Shown here in pieces: positions 1 to 8,825 of a DNA stretch of 64,000 nt. The stretch's first letter is position 1, and each line of letters opens with the position of its first letter. Position numbers and translations under genes: made by a program. The stretch comes from Leptospira gomenensis (GTDB lineage: Bacteria; Spirochaetota; Leptospiria; Leptospirales; Leptospiraceae): NCBI RefSeq assembly GCF_004770155.1, contig NZ_RQFA01000010.1, positions 186,001 to 250,000 of the forward strand, in the 5' to 3' direction. The notes under the pieces are model-generated. The model saw nothing but the letters and a program-made list of their open reading frames with translations, ran no database searches and was not told where the DNA came from.

Positions 1-422
1 AGTGGAATAAAACCAAAATCGTGAAAATAAGTTTTTTACTTAACATACTTAATACTTAACCTGTTGATGAATATGCGCTCATTTTGATTTTAAGCCGGGG
101 GAATCAACGATAAAACGAACGAAAGAATGATCGCTTCCGAAAAAGGAAATACGCGTTCTTATGAGGGAAGAAAAAATAAAAATGCGCTTAACAAAAATGA
201 AATACGGAAATAAATTCGCACGGAAAATCGGATCGATGGGAAAAATTCTTGGATCTAACCGGATTATTCCGGTTTTTAGCTAGTTCGAAACGATCGAATC
301 GGTATTTTGGATCTAAGAGTGGAATTGTAATTAAATTATGAAAATAAAATGTAAGAATATTATAATTATATAAATTAAGTTATATGATTATCCAATAAAT
401 CCGGTTCGGGAGAGAGGTTCTT
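1..422. other. Intergenic leader, no gene seen
   Basis: No convincing coding frame in this stretch. The last 120 bases are very AT-rich and probably hold the promoter of the following acetyltransferase gene. A purine-rich ribosome binding site (GGGAGAGAGG) lies just upstream of the ATG at 423. Confidence 0.5.
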
Positions 423-875
423 ATGGGATCTATAGAGATACGAAGGTTGAAAGAGGATGAAACGGTTCGTTTTACGGAATTGATCCGCGTTTTCGAGGCG
501 GTTTTTGAAATGAAAAATTTTCGCCTTCCTCCCATAAAACATCTTGGAAGGCTGTTGGAGCGGGATGATTTTTTCGTTTTCATCGCGCTTTCCTCGGGGA
601 AAGTCTGCGGGGGTTTGACGGCATATACGTTGTATCAGTATTATTCCGAATCGCCTTTGGTTTACATATACGATTTAGCGGTCGCATTAAAATGGCAGAG
701 AAAAGGAATCGGAACCGCTTTGATCAAGACAGTCAACAAATACTGCGAAGATGCGGGTGTGGAGGAGGTTTTCGTCCAAGCCGATTTGATCGACGATTAC
801 GCTCTTGATTTCTATCGTTCCACTGGCGCGACGTCCGAACAAGTCGTACATTTTTATTACCCATTGCTTCCATAA
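423..875 (+). CDS. GNAT acetyltransferase, AAC(3)-I-like
   Basis: A 150-residue GNAT-fold acetyl-CoA-dependent N-acetyltransferase. The order of motifs resembles the AAC(3)-I aminoglycoside acetyltransferases: LGRLLERDDFFVFIAL near residues 40-57, a VCGGLTAYTLYQ strand, YIYDLAV at about 80-86, the acetyl-CoA loop QRKGIGTALI at about 91-100, then VFVQAD and a C-terminal FYRSTGA segment. Length fits that family (150-160 residues). The ATG at 423 follows a strong purine-rich ribosome binding site. It appears to stand alone. Similarity to AAC(3)-I is recalled by eye; an aminoglycoside substrate is inference, and many chromosomal relatives have unknown substrates. Confidence 0.85.
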   Translation: MGSIEIRRLKEDETVRFTELIRVFEAVFEMKNFRLPPIKHLGRLLERDDFFVFIALSSGKVCGGLTAYTLYQYYSESPLVYIYDLAVALKWQRKGIGTALIKTVNKYCEDAGVEEVFVQADLIDDYALDFYRSTGATSEQVVHFYYPLLP

Positions 876-950
876 AACGGAAATCGTTTGCATTTTGAAA
901 ATCGAGGGTGAATCTATGCCGATCCCGAATACGGGACGGAGAGAATAGGA

Positions 951-1649
951 ATGAAACTTTTATCAGCGACCGCGATATTATTGAGTCTCGCGGTTTTGTC
1001 GTTCACTTGTAAACAGAATCAAACGGAAAAAAAGAACGGGGTGCTCACCTTCGTAAACGGAGACGTTATCGTTCAACGCGGCGATCAAAAAATCAAAGCC
1101 TCGGTTTCACAGGAAGTCCAAAACGGAGACGTGTTGATCACCGGAGCGAAATCGGCCGCCGCTATTGTTTTCGGGGAGAACGCGTCCGTTATCGAAATCC
1201 AATCCGAGTCCCAATTCCGTTTTCAAGAGGACGGAAAAGGAAAAAACTTTTTTCAAGAAAAGGGAAGCTCTTGGATTCTTACCAACAAACTGAATAAGGA
1301 CGAAACCTTGACCTTGCGTACGCCAACGACGACTGCGGGGGTAAGAGGAACCAAGTTTTTTACTGCTCTGCGGGAAGGTATGACGTTTACCTGTTTTTGC
1401 CAAGGCCAGGTTGAATTGGAAAATACGGTAGATCATTCCAAAAAGGTGAACGACTCCGACTATTTGGCCGTTACGAAAGGGGATAAGACGATATACGTCA
1501 CGTCAGCGGATCTTCATAAGGAAAATCTAAAATATTTACACGATCACAGCGAGATCGAAAATTCTCCCGTAGGAGGGCAGAACAGAATGTCTCCGGATGA
1601 TTTTCAAAAACTCTTTAAGATCGTAAAAAACAAGTTCGAAGAAAAATAA
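951..1649 (+). CDS. FecR-domain lipoprotein
   Basis: A 232-residue exported lipoprotein. The N-terminus is a short signal peptide ending in a spirochaete-type lipobox (LSFTC, Cys at about 20). A FecR-like domain follows: GDVIVQRG, then VQNGDVLITGAKSAAAIVFGE, and the hallmark RTPTTTAGVRGTKF at about residues 125-137. FecR domains in E. coli relay siderophore signals to a sigma factor, but spirochaete lipoproteins with this fold usually occur without FecI/FecA partners, and none is nearby here. Probably an inner- or outer-membrane-anchored periplasmic or surface protein. An AGAGAATAGG ribosome binding site precedes the ATG. It converges with the hybrid kinase gene, with only 18 bases between stop codons. 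Confidence 0.85.
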   Translation: MKLLSATAILLSLAVLSFTCKQNQTEKKNGVLTFVNGDVIVQRGDQKIKASVSQEVQNGDVLITGAKSAAAIVFGENASVIEIQSESQFRFQEDGKGKNFFQEKGSSWILTNKLNKDETLTLRTPTTTAGVRGTKFFTALREGMTFTCFCQGQVELENTVDHSKKVNDSDYLAVTKGDKTIYVTSADLHKENLKYLHDHSEIENSPVGGQNRMSPDDFQKLFKIVKNKFEEK

Positions 1650-1667
1650 TCGCCGTTATACGATCTC

Positions 1668-4205
1668 CTAAAAAAAAGAACGGCCTTTATCCACCAACCA
1701 GATCCGGATCAGCCGTTCTATGTCCTTTTTCGAATACGGTTTTCCCAAAAAATCGGACATACCCGCAGCGGCGCATTTCATTTTGTCCCCTTCCAAAACG
1801 TCCGCCGTAACCGCGATGATAATCGGCTTTTTCGGCAAATCCAGATCGTTTAGGATGACCTGTGCCGCGTTGATTCCGTCCAGACGAGGCATATTCACGT
1901 CCATGAATATGAGATCGTAAAATACGTTTTTGGCTTTTTCTATCGTTTCTAAACCGTCGTGAGTAACGTCGTGATATATATTCAATTTTTTGAGTATATT
2001 GGACAAAAGGAAAACGTTCGTCGAATCGTCCTCGGCGATCAAAATTCTTACGTCGGACGGGAGTCCGGATAGATCGATCTCGCCGCTGAAAGCGGAGGAT
2101 CGAGAAGGTCCGGATTCGGAAAGGGAGATTACGACTTCGAATACGGAACCTCCGTCCGGATTCGCGAACGCGCGTATGGAACCTTGCATCAGTTCCACCA
2201 ATTTCTGCGAAATTGCGAGCCCTAACCCTGTGCCTCCGTATTTTCTCGAAATGCTCGAATCGAGCTGGTGGAACTTTTGGAATAACAGGGAAAATTTCTC
2301 CTTCGGAATCCCTACGCCCGTATCCTTTACGGAAATAGAATATTCAATTTTATTTATGTCATTAATCCTTTTGGAGGAAAGGTCGATTTCTATCTTTCCC
2401 GTTTCGGTGAACTTGACGGCGTTTGAAATAAGATTGGCGAGAATCTGTTTTATTTTGTGTTCGTCACCGGCTGCTTCGTAGACGAAGTCCGGCGAAAAAC
2501 GAACCTGTAATTCCAAACCTTTCCGTTTGGTCTGATAAAGAAACACACCTTCCAAATCCCCGATCAGCGATTCCCAGGAGAAATTTTCGATTTCCAATTC
2601 TATTTTGTCGGCCTCCAACTTGGAAAAGTCGAGTATGTCGTTTATTATTTTAAGAAGAGTGTTTCCGCTTCCTTGGATCAGTTGGAGCAGATGGGTTTGG
2701 TTTTTATCCAGCGAGGTGGATTTGAATTCTTCCGTAAGCCCTAAAATCCCGTTTAACGGAGTTCTAATTTCGTGACTCATTGCGGCTAAAAATTGGGATT
2801 TTATTTTGTTGGCTTGTTCAGCTTCGGTTCTCGCTTTTTCCAATTCGACCGTTCTCAAGGAAACCTCCGTCTCTAGAAGATTTTTTTGTCCTTCTTTGAG
2901 TTCCAAAATCCTTTGATGTGCGAGATTATTCTGTTCCAAGGTCGATTGTAATGCGACTCGAAGGTTTTCGGAATCACGAATCGTTTCGGTCAATTTTTTG
3001 GCCAAAACGATCGCCTGTAAAAGTATGAACGTCACGATTCCGACCTGGGAAACGTATCCCGTTGAGATATATCCTAAAACGAATAGGATATCGTTGATCA
3101 CCGTCGCAGTGAAAATCGAATATGCAAAAAGAATAATCAACGCTCCGGCCCTTCCTTTGTTTTTTGCACGTGCAAAAAACGGAGCGAAACCCAAAGGCAA
3201 AAACGCGAATAAAGCGTACGCGATGAAGAAAAAACCGGTAAATTCGCGGACCGGCAGTAAAAGTAAAAAACCGAAACAGATAAATGCGGATATGACCGCG
3301 CCGATAAAAGCGGAGGGAATGTCCTCTGGGAACAGGCTTTTTAGGAACAAACACATGAAAATCCCGTTTGAAAGGACAACGGCATGGATAAAACGTATAT
3401 AGACGTCGAATCCTATTTCAGGAAATAACATTAGAAAAATATGATTTTCTAAACTAAGTTGACGAGCCGCCATGAATACGCAGAAAAGTCCGAAGTAAAG
3501 ATATTCCAGGGATTTCCGTCTAAATAGAAAAACAACCAGATGATAAAGGCCCATCAAAAATACCGCGGAGAATCCGCCCGCCTCGGTCAGGAGTTTTTCG
3601 GACTGTTTTTTTCTGAGCGTTTCCCAGTCTCCGAAGTAGATCGGCTGCCAGATTCCGTGGTTTTCGTGGTTGAAATTGGAAATTCTCAAAACGAGGACAA
3701 GTTCCCGTTTTTCGATTCCGATGTAGGCCAATCCGGGTTTTAATTCCGGTATCATGGTTTGGTATGAATCGCCTAACGTGCCCACTGCGACGATCGGCCG
3801 GTTGTTCGCGGAGATTTCAAACGCGGAAAGGATTTCCGTCCAAAAAATTCCGTAGGGATTGGGATAGGATTCCGGAAGTAGAATCCTAAGTCGATAGGTC
3901 GCCTTTCCGAACGGAGGAAGTTTTTTACCGTTTATCTCGTAGAATTTCCAGTAACTGGGCACCGGAAAATAACCGTTGCAATTTTTTTTCCAAACGCTTT
4001 CGTCCGCGTCGGAAGGGATCAAAACGTCCCAACAAAACTCCCAGTTCCCTTTCAGTTCGACGGGGCCTAGGGAAGGATTCCAATTCCCGAGGTCGATCCT
4101 TCCGTTTCGTATCGGTGCGGGCATGGGTCCGCTCGTTTCGCAGCTTAAACCGAATCCGAGGATGAAAATTAAAACAGTCGTAAATTTTATATGATCGAAA
4201 TTCAT
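1668..4205 (-). CDS. 7TM-DISM hybrid sensor histidine kinase
   Basis: An 845-residue membrane hybrid kinase. The N-terminal leader ends in a lipobox-like GFGLSC (Cys22). Residues about 35-195 look like the extracytoplasmic 7TMR-DISMED2 carbohydrate-binding-like domain. Seven transmembrane segments (about 205-400) follow, then a coiled coil (about 405-465), a HisKA domain with the phospho-acceptor His478 in AAMSHEIRTPLNG, an HATPase domain with ISNAVKF, DTGVGIP and GTGLGLAIS, and a C-terminal receiver domain (about 725-840) with the acceptor Asp in FMDVNMP. All catalytic motifs are intact. The output partner (HPt protein) is not encoded nearby. It is convergent with the FecR lipoprotein gene. 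Confidence 0.93.
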   Translation of the reverse strand: MNFDHIKFTTVLIFILGFGLSCETSGPMPAPIRNGRIDLGNWNPSLGPVELKGNWEFCWDVLIPSDADESVWKKNCNGYFPVPSYWKFYEINGKKLPPFGKATYRLRILLPESYPNPYGIFWTEILSAFEISANNRPIVAVGTLGDSYQTMIPELKPGLAYIGIEKRELVLVLRISNFNHENHGIWQPIYFGDWETLRKKQSEKLLTEAGGFSAVFLMGLYHLVVFLFRRKSLEYLYFGLFCVFMAARQLSLENHIFLMLFPEIGFDVYIRFIHAVVLSNGIFMCLFLKSLFPEDIPSAFIGAVISAFICFGFLLLLPVREFTGFFFIAYALFAFLPLGFAPFFARAKNKGRAGALIILFAYSIFTATVINDILFVLGYISTGYVSQVGIVTFILLQAIVLAKKLTETIRDSENLRVALQSTLEQNNLAHQRILELKEGQKNLLETEVSLRTVELEKARTEAEQANKIKSQFLAAMSHEIRTPLNGILGLTEEFKSTSLDKNQTHLLQLIQGSGNTLLKIINDILDFSKLEADKIELEIENFSWESLIGDLEGVFLYQTKRKGLELQVRFSPDFVYEAAGDEHKIKQILANLISNAVKFTETGKIEIDLSSKRINDINKIEYSISVKDTGVGIPKEKFSLLFQKFHQLDSSISRKYGGTGLGLAISQKLVELMQGSIRAFANPDGGSVFEVVISLSESGPSRSSAFSGEIDLSGLPSDVRILIAEDDSTNVFLLSNILKKLNIYHDVTHDGLETIEKAKNVFYDLIFMDVNMPRLDGINAAQVILNDLDLPKKPIIIAVTADVLEGDKMKCAAAGMSDFLGKPYSKKDIERLIRIWLVDKGRSFF

Positions 4206-4272
4206 ACAATTCGGCCGAATTTTTTGCGGATCTATTTATGACTCGAAAATCGGAATGAAATTTTCATCGATT

Positions 4273-4518
4273 TTATGAAAAGATCCAATCGTTTTTTAAA
4301 ATTCTAATATATGTCCCCGGCTCTTCAAAACGGTATGAAAATCCGTATGTCCGACTTCCGTTCGGAATTTCGGTAGTATACGCAGACAGAATAAACTCGG
4401 TTTCGAAGGCTATTTCACCGTAAAACGAACGTTTTAGATCAAAGACATCGAAATCCCAAGAAAACTCGTATTTTAGATTTTTTGAAACTATCAATCTCTG
4501 TTCCACCTCTTTCCACAA
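4273..4518 (-). CDS. Small hypothetical protein
   Basis: An 81-residue frame upstream of, and codirectional with, the 7TM-DISM kinase gene. Composition is protein-like (many aromatic and charged residues, no low complexity), but I recognise no domain. The start codon lies in an AT-rich segment without a clear ribosome binding site. It could be a short cytosolic protein, a remnant of a larger gene, or a chance frame in the intergenic region. Confidence 0.3.
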   Translation of the reverse strand: MWKEVEQRLIVSKNLKYEFSWDFDVFDLKRSFYGEIAFETEFILSAYTTEIPNGSRTYGFSYRFEEPGTYIRILKNDWIFS

Positions 4519-4629
4519 TAGAATTAGAAAAAACGAATACGGAATTCCTTAATATTGTAAAAATCAATTGAAATTCGTCCAAGAATTGTATAACTTAATG
4601 TTTTTCAAAATATAATCAAACTGTTTGTC

Positions 4630-7149
4630 ATGGATTCATTTCAACTACAAGAGGGCGCATATCGACTGATTTTTGAATCCTTACCCGGCTTGTATCTGAT
4701 TCTTCTGCCCGATTTTCGTATCGCAGCAGTCAGTGATTCCTATCTTCAAGCCACGAAAACGAAACGAGACGAGATTTTAGGAAGGAAAATCTTCGACGTT
4801 TTTCCGGACAATCCCTCCGATCCAGATGCGACCGGAGTGCGTAACCTCAGGGATTCTTTGGAGTCCGTCCTTAAAAATAAAATTCCCGACGCAATGGCGG
4901 TACAAAAATACGACGTTCGTCGCCCGGAATCCGAAGGCGGAGGGTTCGAGGAAAAATACTGGAGCCCGATGAATTCTCCGCTTTTCGACGATAAAGGAGA
5001 AATAATTTTTATCATTCACCGCGCCGAGGAAGTGACAGAATTCGTCCGTTTAAAACAGGCAGGTAAGGAACAGGATAAGGCTGCGGAGGAATTGCGAAAT
5101 CTCACCTCATCGATGGAAACCGAAATCTATCAAAGGGCGCAAGAGATTCAAACCTCCAATAAAAAACTTTTACGTCTCAACGAGGAAGCGATCCAACGGG
5201 AAAACGAACTCAAACAGGTTTATCAAAAACTTTTTGACATGGATCGTATAAAAACCCGTTTTTTTACCAATTTAAGTCACGAGTTGCGTACTCCGCTGAC
5301 GTTGATACTCGGTCCCGTAAGAACGTTGTTGAAAGGGGAAAATGTGGATCCTTCCAAACGTTCCCTCTTGGAGACGATCGAAAGAAATGCGTATACTTTG
5401 CTCAAACACGTAAACGATCTCCTCGACGTTTCCAAGTTGGAGGCCGGAAAAATTAAGTTAGAATATTCTAATGTAATTCTTTCCGATTTGATCCTGTCTC
5501 TGGCGGCTCATTTCGATTCCGTGGTCGAAGAAAGAGGTTTGGAGTTCCGGTTGGAAATCGAGAAGGATTGTAAGATTCAAATCGACGCCTCAAAAATCGA
5601 ACGAGTCCTGCTGAATCTATTTTCCAACGCCTTTAAGTTCGTCCCGAACGGTGGAAAAATACTTTGTAGTCTCCGTACCGAAGGCGCTTATGCCCTGTTA
5701 TCCGTGGCTGATAACGGTCCCGGAGTGCCGCCCGAGTTGAGAGAACTGATCTTCGAAAAATTCAGACAAGGGGAAGAGGGTGACGCTCGCTCGCACGGAG
5801 GAACCGGTCTTGGCCTTGCGATCGTTAAGGAATTCGTCGGACTTCATAAAGGATCCGTATGGGTCGCAAAATCTTCGTTAGGTGGTGCGGAGTTTACGGT
5901 CAAACTTCCGCTACAAACCTCCGCTGCAGCCGAGCTGATTCGCGAAAGAAAAAACGATCCGAAAGAAAACGATCCCGCGTTAAAAGCCGCGTTGCACGAA
6001 GCGGAGCTGATCCGAAAAAAAGCGGACGAGGAGACACACGTTTCCTTTGCGAATCGTCCGAAAATCCTGATCGTCGAGGACAATCGGGAAATGCGGGCGT
6101 ATATATCGAATACGTTGTCAAGGGACTTTAATATCGTCACCGCTTTTGACGGACAACAAGGATTAGAGGCCGCAATCCGGGAACAACCGGACGTGATCGT
6201 GACCGATCTTATGATGCCGGTTTTGAGCGGTGATCGGATGGTCAAAGAGATCAGAAAAGTGCCGCGATTGGCCAACGTCCCTATCCTGTTTTTGAGCGCC
6301 AAGGCGGATCAGGATCTCAGAATCAGGCTTTTGGAGGAGGGGGCTCAGGATTATCTGATCAAACCGTTCGCCTCCGAGGAATTATCGGCAAAGGTTAATA
6401 ATTTTATAATATTAAGAAAATTGATTGAAAGTCTTGAAATCGCAAACAAGGACTTGGAAGCATTCAGTTATTCGGTGTCTCACGATTTACGGGCTCCGAT
6501 CAGAGGTATAGAGGGTTTTATCCAAATTCTTTTGGAAGATTACGGAAAAACCTTCGAACCGGAAGCGCTGCGTTTGTTGGATGTCATCCGAAAAAGCGCG
6601 GCTTTGATGAATAAACTCGTTCAGGACCTCCTTCATTTCCACAAATACGCAAGATTGGATCCGTCAAACTCCGTGATCGATATGGAGTTGATGGCGCGCG
6701 AAACGGCGGAAGCGGTTATGGAGGAATATCCGGGAAAAAATTTTTCCATCGAAGTTGAACCACTCCCTTTAGCATATGGGGATCGGGCCGCGATAAAACA
6801 AGTATGGGTCAATCTGATTTCCAACGCTGTAAAATACTCCTCGACAAAAGAGGATCCGCGGATCCGAATCAGTTGTTCGACTAACGACGGTTATAACACG
6901 TATACGGTTCGTGACAACGGCGTCGGATTCGAAAACAAATATTCGAATCGATTGTTTAAGGTGTTTCAGAGGCTGCATGTACAGGAGGATTTCGAAGGAA
7001 CCGGAGTCGGCCTTGCGATCGTCGCAAGAATCATACAACGTCACGGAGGAAAAGTTTATGCGGAAGGCGAGACCGATCGAGGTTCCTCCTTTTTCTTTTC
7101 CCTTCCTATATCCGCCGAAAACGTTCAAAACGAAAGGAGTCTTTCGTGA
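4630..7149 (+). CDS. Hybrid kinase: PAS-HK-receiver-HK
   Basis: An 839-residue soluble multi-domain kinase. It begins with a PAS domain (about 10-135). A coiled coil (150-205) leads to a first HisKA with His217 in NLSHELRTPLT and a complete HATPase (NAFKFVPNGG, DNGPGVP, GTGLGLAIV). A receiver domain follows (about 475-595; acceptor Asp in VTDLMMP). A second HisKA-HATPase, of the phytochrome-like type (YSVSHDLRAPIRG; ISNAVKYS; DNGVGF; GTGVGLAIV), fills the C-terminus. Two full kinase cores in one chain are unusual and imply an internal phosphorelay. There are no membrane segments. The next kinase gene starts about 60 bases downstream and the two are probably co-transcribed. Confidence 0.93.
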   Translation: MDSFQLQEGAYRLIFESLPGLYLILLPDFRIAAVSDSYLQATKTKRDEILGRKIFDVFPDNPSDPDATGVRNLRDSLESVLKNKIPDAMAVQKYDVRRPESEGGGFEEKYWSPMNSPLFDDKGEIIFIIHRAEEVTEFVRLKQAGKEQDKAAEELRNLTSSMETEIYQRAQEIQTSNKKLLRLNEEAIQRENELKQVYQKLFDMDRIKTRFFTNLSHELRTPLTLILGPVRTLLKGENVDPSKRSLLETIERNAYTLLKHVNDLLDVSKLEAGKIKLEYSNVILSDLILSLAAHFDSVVEERGLEFRLEIEKDCKIQIDASKIERVLLNLFSNAFKFVPNGGKILCSLRTEGAYALLSVADNGPGVPPELRELIFEKFRQGEEGDARSHGGTGLGLAIVKEFVGLHKGSVWVAKSSLGGAEFTVKLPLQTSAAAELIRERKNDPKENDPALKAALHEAELIRKKADEETHVSFANRPKILIVEDNREMRAYISNTLSRDFNIVTAFDGQQGLEAAIREQPDVIVTDLMMPVLSGDRMVKEIRKVPRLANVPILFLSAKADQDLRIRLLEEGAQDYLIKPFASEELSAKVNNFIILRKLIESLEIANKDLEAFSYSVSHDLRAPIRGIEGFIQILLEDYGKTFEPEALRLLDVIRKSAALMNKLVQDLLHFHKYARLDPSNSVIDMELMARETAEAVMEEYPGKNFSIEVEPLPLAYGDRAAIKQVWVNLISNAVKYSSTKEDPRIRISCSTNDGYNTYTVRDNGVGFENKYSNRLFKVFQRLHVQEDFEGTGVGLAIVARIIQRHGGKVYAEGETDRGSSFFFSLPISAENVQNERSLS

Positions 7150-7212
7150 TAGTGGACGACCCGAGAATGTTCTGTGATCGGATTATCCATCGAAACCGGA
7201 CGATACGATACT

Positions 7213-8367
7213 ATGGCTAAGTGGAAGTTTCTTTTTTTGGAGGATTCTATCGTGGATCTGGAACTCATCCAGAGACAGATAAAAAAAGCCCGTATAGAAT
7301 ACGATCCGATTCACGTAATCGATAGTGAAGGTTTCATGCGTGCGATCGTCGAACAAAAGCCCGATCTTATACTTTCCGATTTTAAACTGCCTAAGTACGA
7401 CGGCTTCTCGGCTTTGATGGACGCCAAACGTATGTGTCCGGAAACCCCGTTCATATTCGTATCCGGAACCTACGGAGAGGAGGCCGCTATACAAACCTTG
7501 ACTATGGGAGCCACGGATTACGTTCTCAAAGATAAGATAGAAAAATTATTGCCCGCGGTCCAGAGGGCGCTCAACGAATTGGAAGATCACGAGCTGCGGA
7601 GAAAAGCGGAGCTGGAGCGTTACGAACTGGAGGAACAACTGAGACAAAGTCAAAAAATGGAGGCGATGGGTTTGATGGCGGGAACGCTCGCTCACGAGAT
7701 CAACAATCCTCTTCTCGCGATTTCGGAATACGCCGCCATGATCGCCAAAGGCGAGGTCGGTCAAGACGCTTCCAAACGATTGGCGAAGAAAATTCGGGAC
7801 GAAAGTGACCGTATCTCCAGAATCATGAAGGACTTGTTGCGTTTTTCCAGAGAGGAAAAAGGAAAGTTCGATTCCGTAGATGTAAGCGAGATCTTCGCGA
7901 AACTCAGTACGATTGCAGGACAAATATTTAAGATGAATCGTGTGGAAGTGGAATGGCAAAATCGATTGAACGACGTTTGTACGATTCAATGCAGGGAAGG
8001 ACAGATCCTCCAGATTTTATTGAATTTGATCAACAACTCCGTGGACAGTCTCAATCAAAAATATCCGGAATACGATGAGCGCAAAAAGATGATCGTTTCC
8101 GTCGGAATCAAAGAATCGGAGAATGGAGCAACGGTTCAGTTCGAGATTATGGATTTCGGATTGGGAATTCCGCGCGAGATTCAAAATTCGGTTTTTAAAA
8201 CGTTCTTCACCACGAAACCTCCCGAACGAGGAACGGGTTTAGGTCTTTCCGTCAGTTTAGGGATCGCTAAGGAACACGGAGGAAATTTATATTTCGAAAG
8301 CGAGCCAGGTGAGTTTACCCGTTTCTTTTTGGAAATTCCCGTTCGACCACTTCCGACTTCCGATTAA
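7213..8367 (+). CDS. Response regulator-histidine kinase fusion
   Basis: A soluble protein of about 384 residues with a receiver domain first (KWKFLFLEDSIVDLELIQ; acceptor Asp in LILSDFKLPKYDG; TDYVLKD) and then HisKA (MAGTLAHEINNPLLAISEY, of the NtrB/PAS-type HisKA subfamily) and HATPase (LINNSVDS, DFGLGIP, GTGLGLSVSLG). The layout is receiver input to kinase output, so it likely passes a signal onward from an upstream kinase such as the one encoded just before it. I chose the ATG at 7213 because MAKWKFLFLED is where receiver homology begins; a GTG at 7174 would add 13 residues. Confidence 0.9.
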   Translation: MAKWKFLFLEDSIVDLELIQRQIKKARIEYDPIHVIDSEGFMRAIVEQKPDLILSDFKLPKYDGFSALMDAKRMCPETPFIFVSGTYGEEAAIQTLTMGATDYVLKDKIEKLLPAVQRALNELEDHELRRKAELERYELEEQLRQSQKMEAMGLMAGTLAHEINNPLLAISEYAAMIAKGEVGQDASKRLAKKIRDESDRISRIMKDLLRFSREEKGKFDSVDVSEIFAKLSTIAGQIFKMNRVEVEWQNRLNDVCTIQCREGQILQILLNLINNSVDSLNQKYPEYDERKKMIVSVGIKESENGATVQFEIMDFGLGIPREIQNSVFKTFFTTKPPERGTGLGLSVSLGIAKEHGGNLYFESEPGEFTRFFLEIPVRPLPTSD

Positions 8368-8825
8368 TCAATGTTAAACGAGATTCTAACTTTGTTTTCG
8401 TAACTTTTGTAAGAATATAAGATCCATGCTTTTTATAAAATAACCAGTATTTAAATTTATATTTCGATAGTTTGATTGTTTTCGTTTTTACAGAATCTTT
8501 GATTGAGAAAGAATTCCTGCCCACTGGAAATCTAATTCCGAACGATTTTTCTTACAATGAATTTATCCGTAGGCATTATTTGTAGAAGAAATTCACGAAA
8601 AAAGTAGGTTCTTGCCACAAAACATGCGATCTTCTAATCGAACATTTGTTTTACAATCGTCCCGAGCGTCGATTTTGTCTTTTTATCATTCTCCAATGTG
8701 TATTTATGCAATGATATCTCGAAGAAACAGGACATTTAAATTAAGATTTGTTTTTCTTTCCGCCGATTCGACTAATCTACAGGGAGAAAATCGTCGAAGG
8801 CTCGATCGGTTGTATAGTTCCGTTT
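8368..8825. other. Intergenic region, no gene seen
   Basis: AT-rich spacer between the kinase gene and the diguanylate cyclase gene. Frames here are short or would need a TTG start at 8748 merging into the cyclase. No hairpin terminator or RNA gene is obvious. Confidence 0.4.
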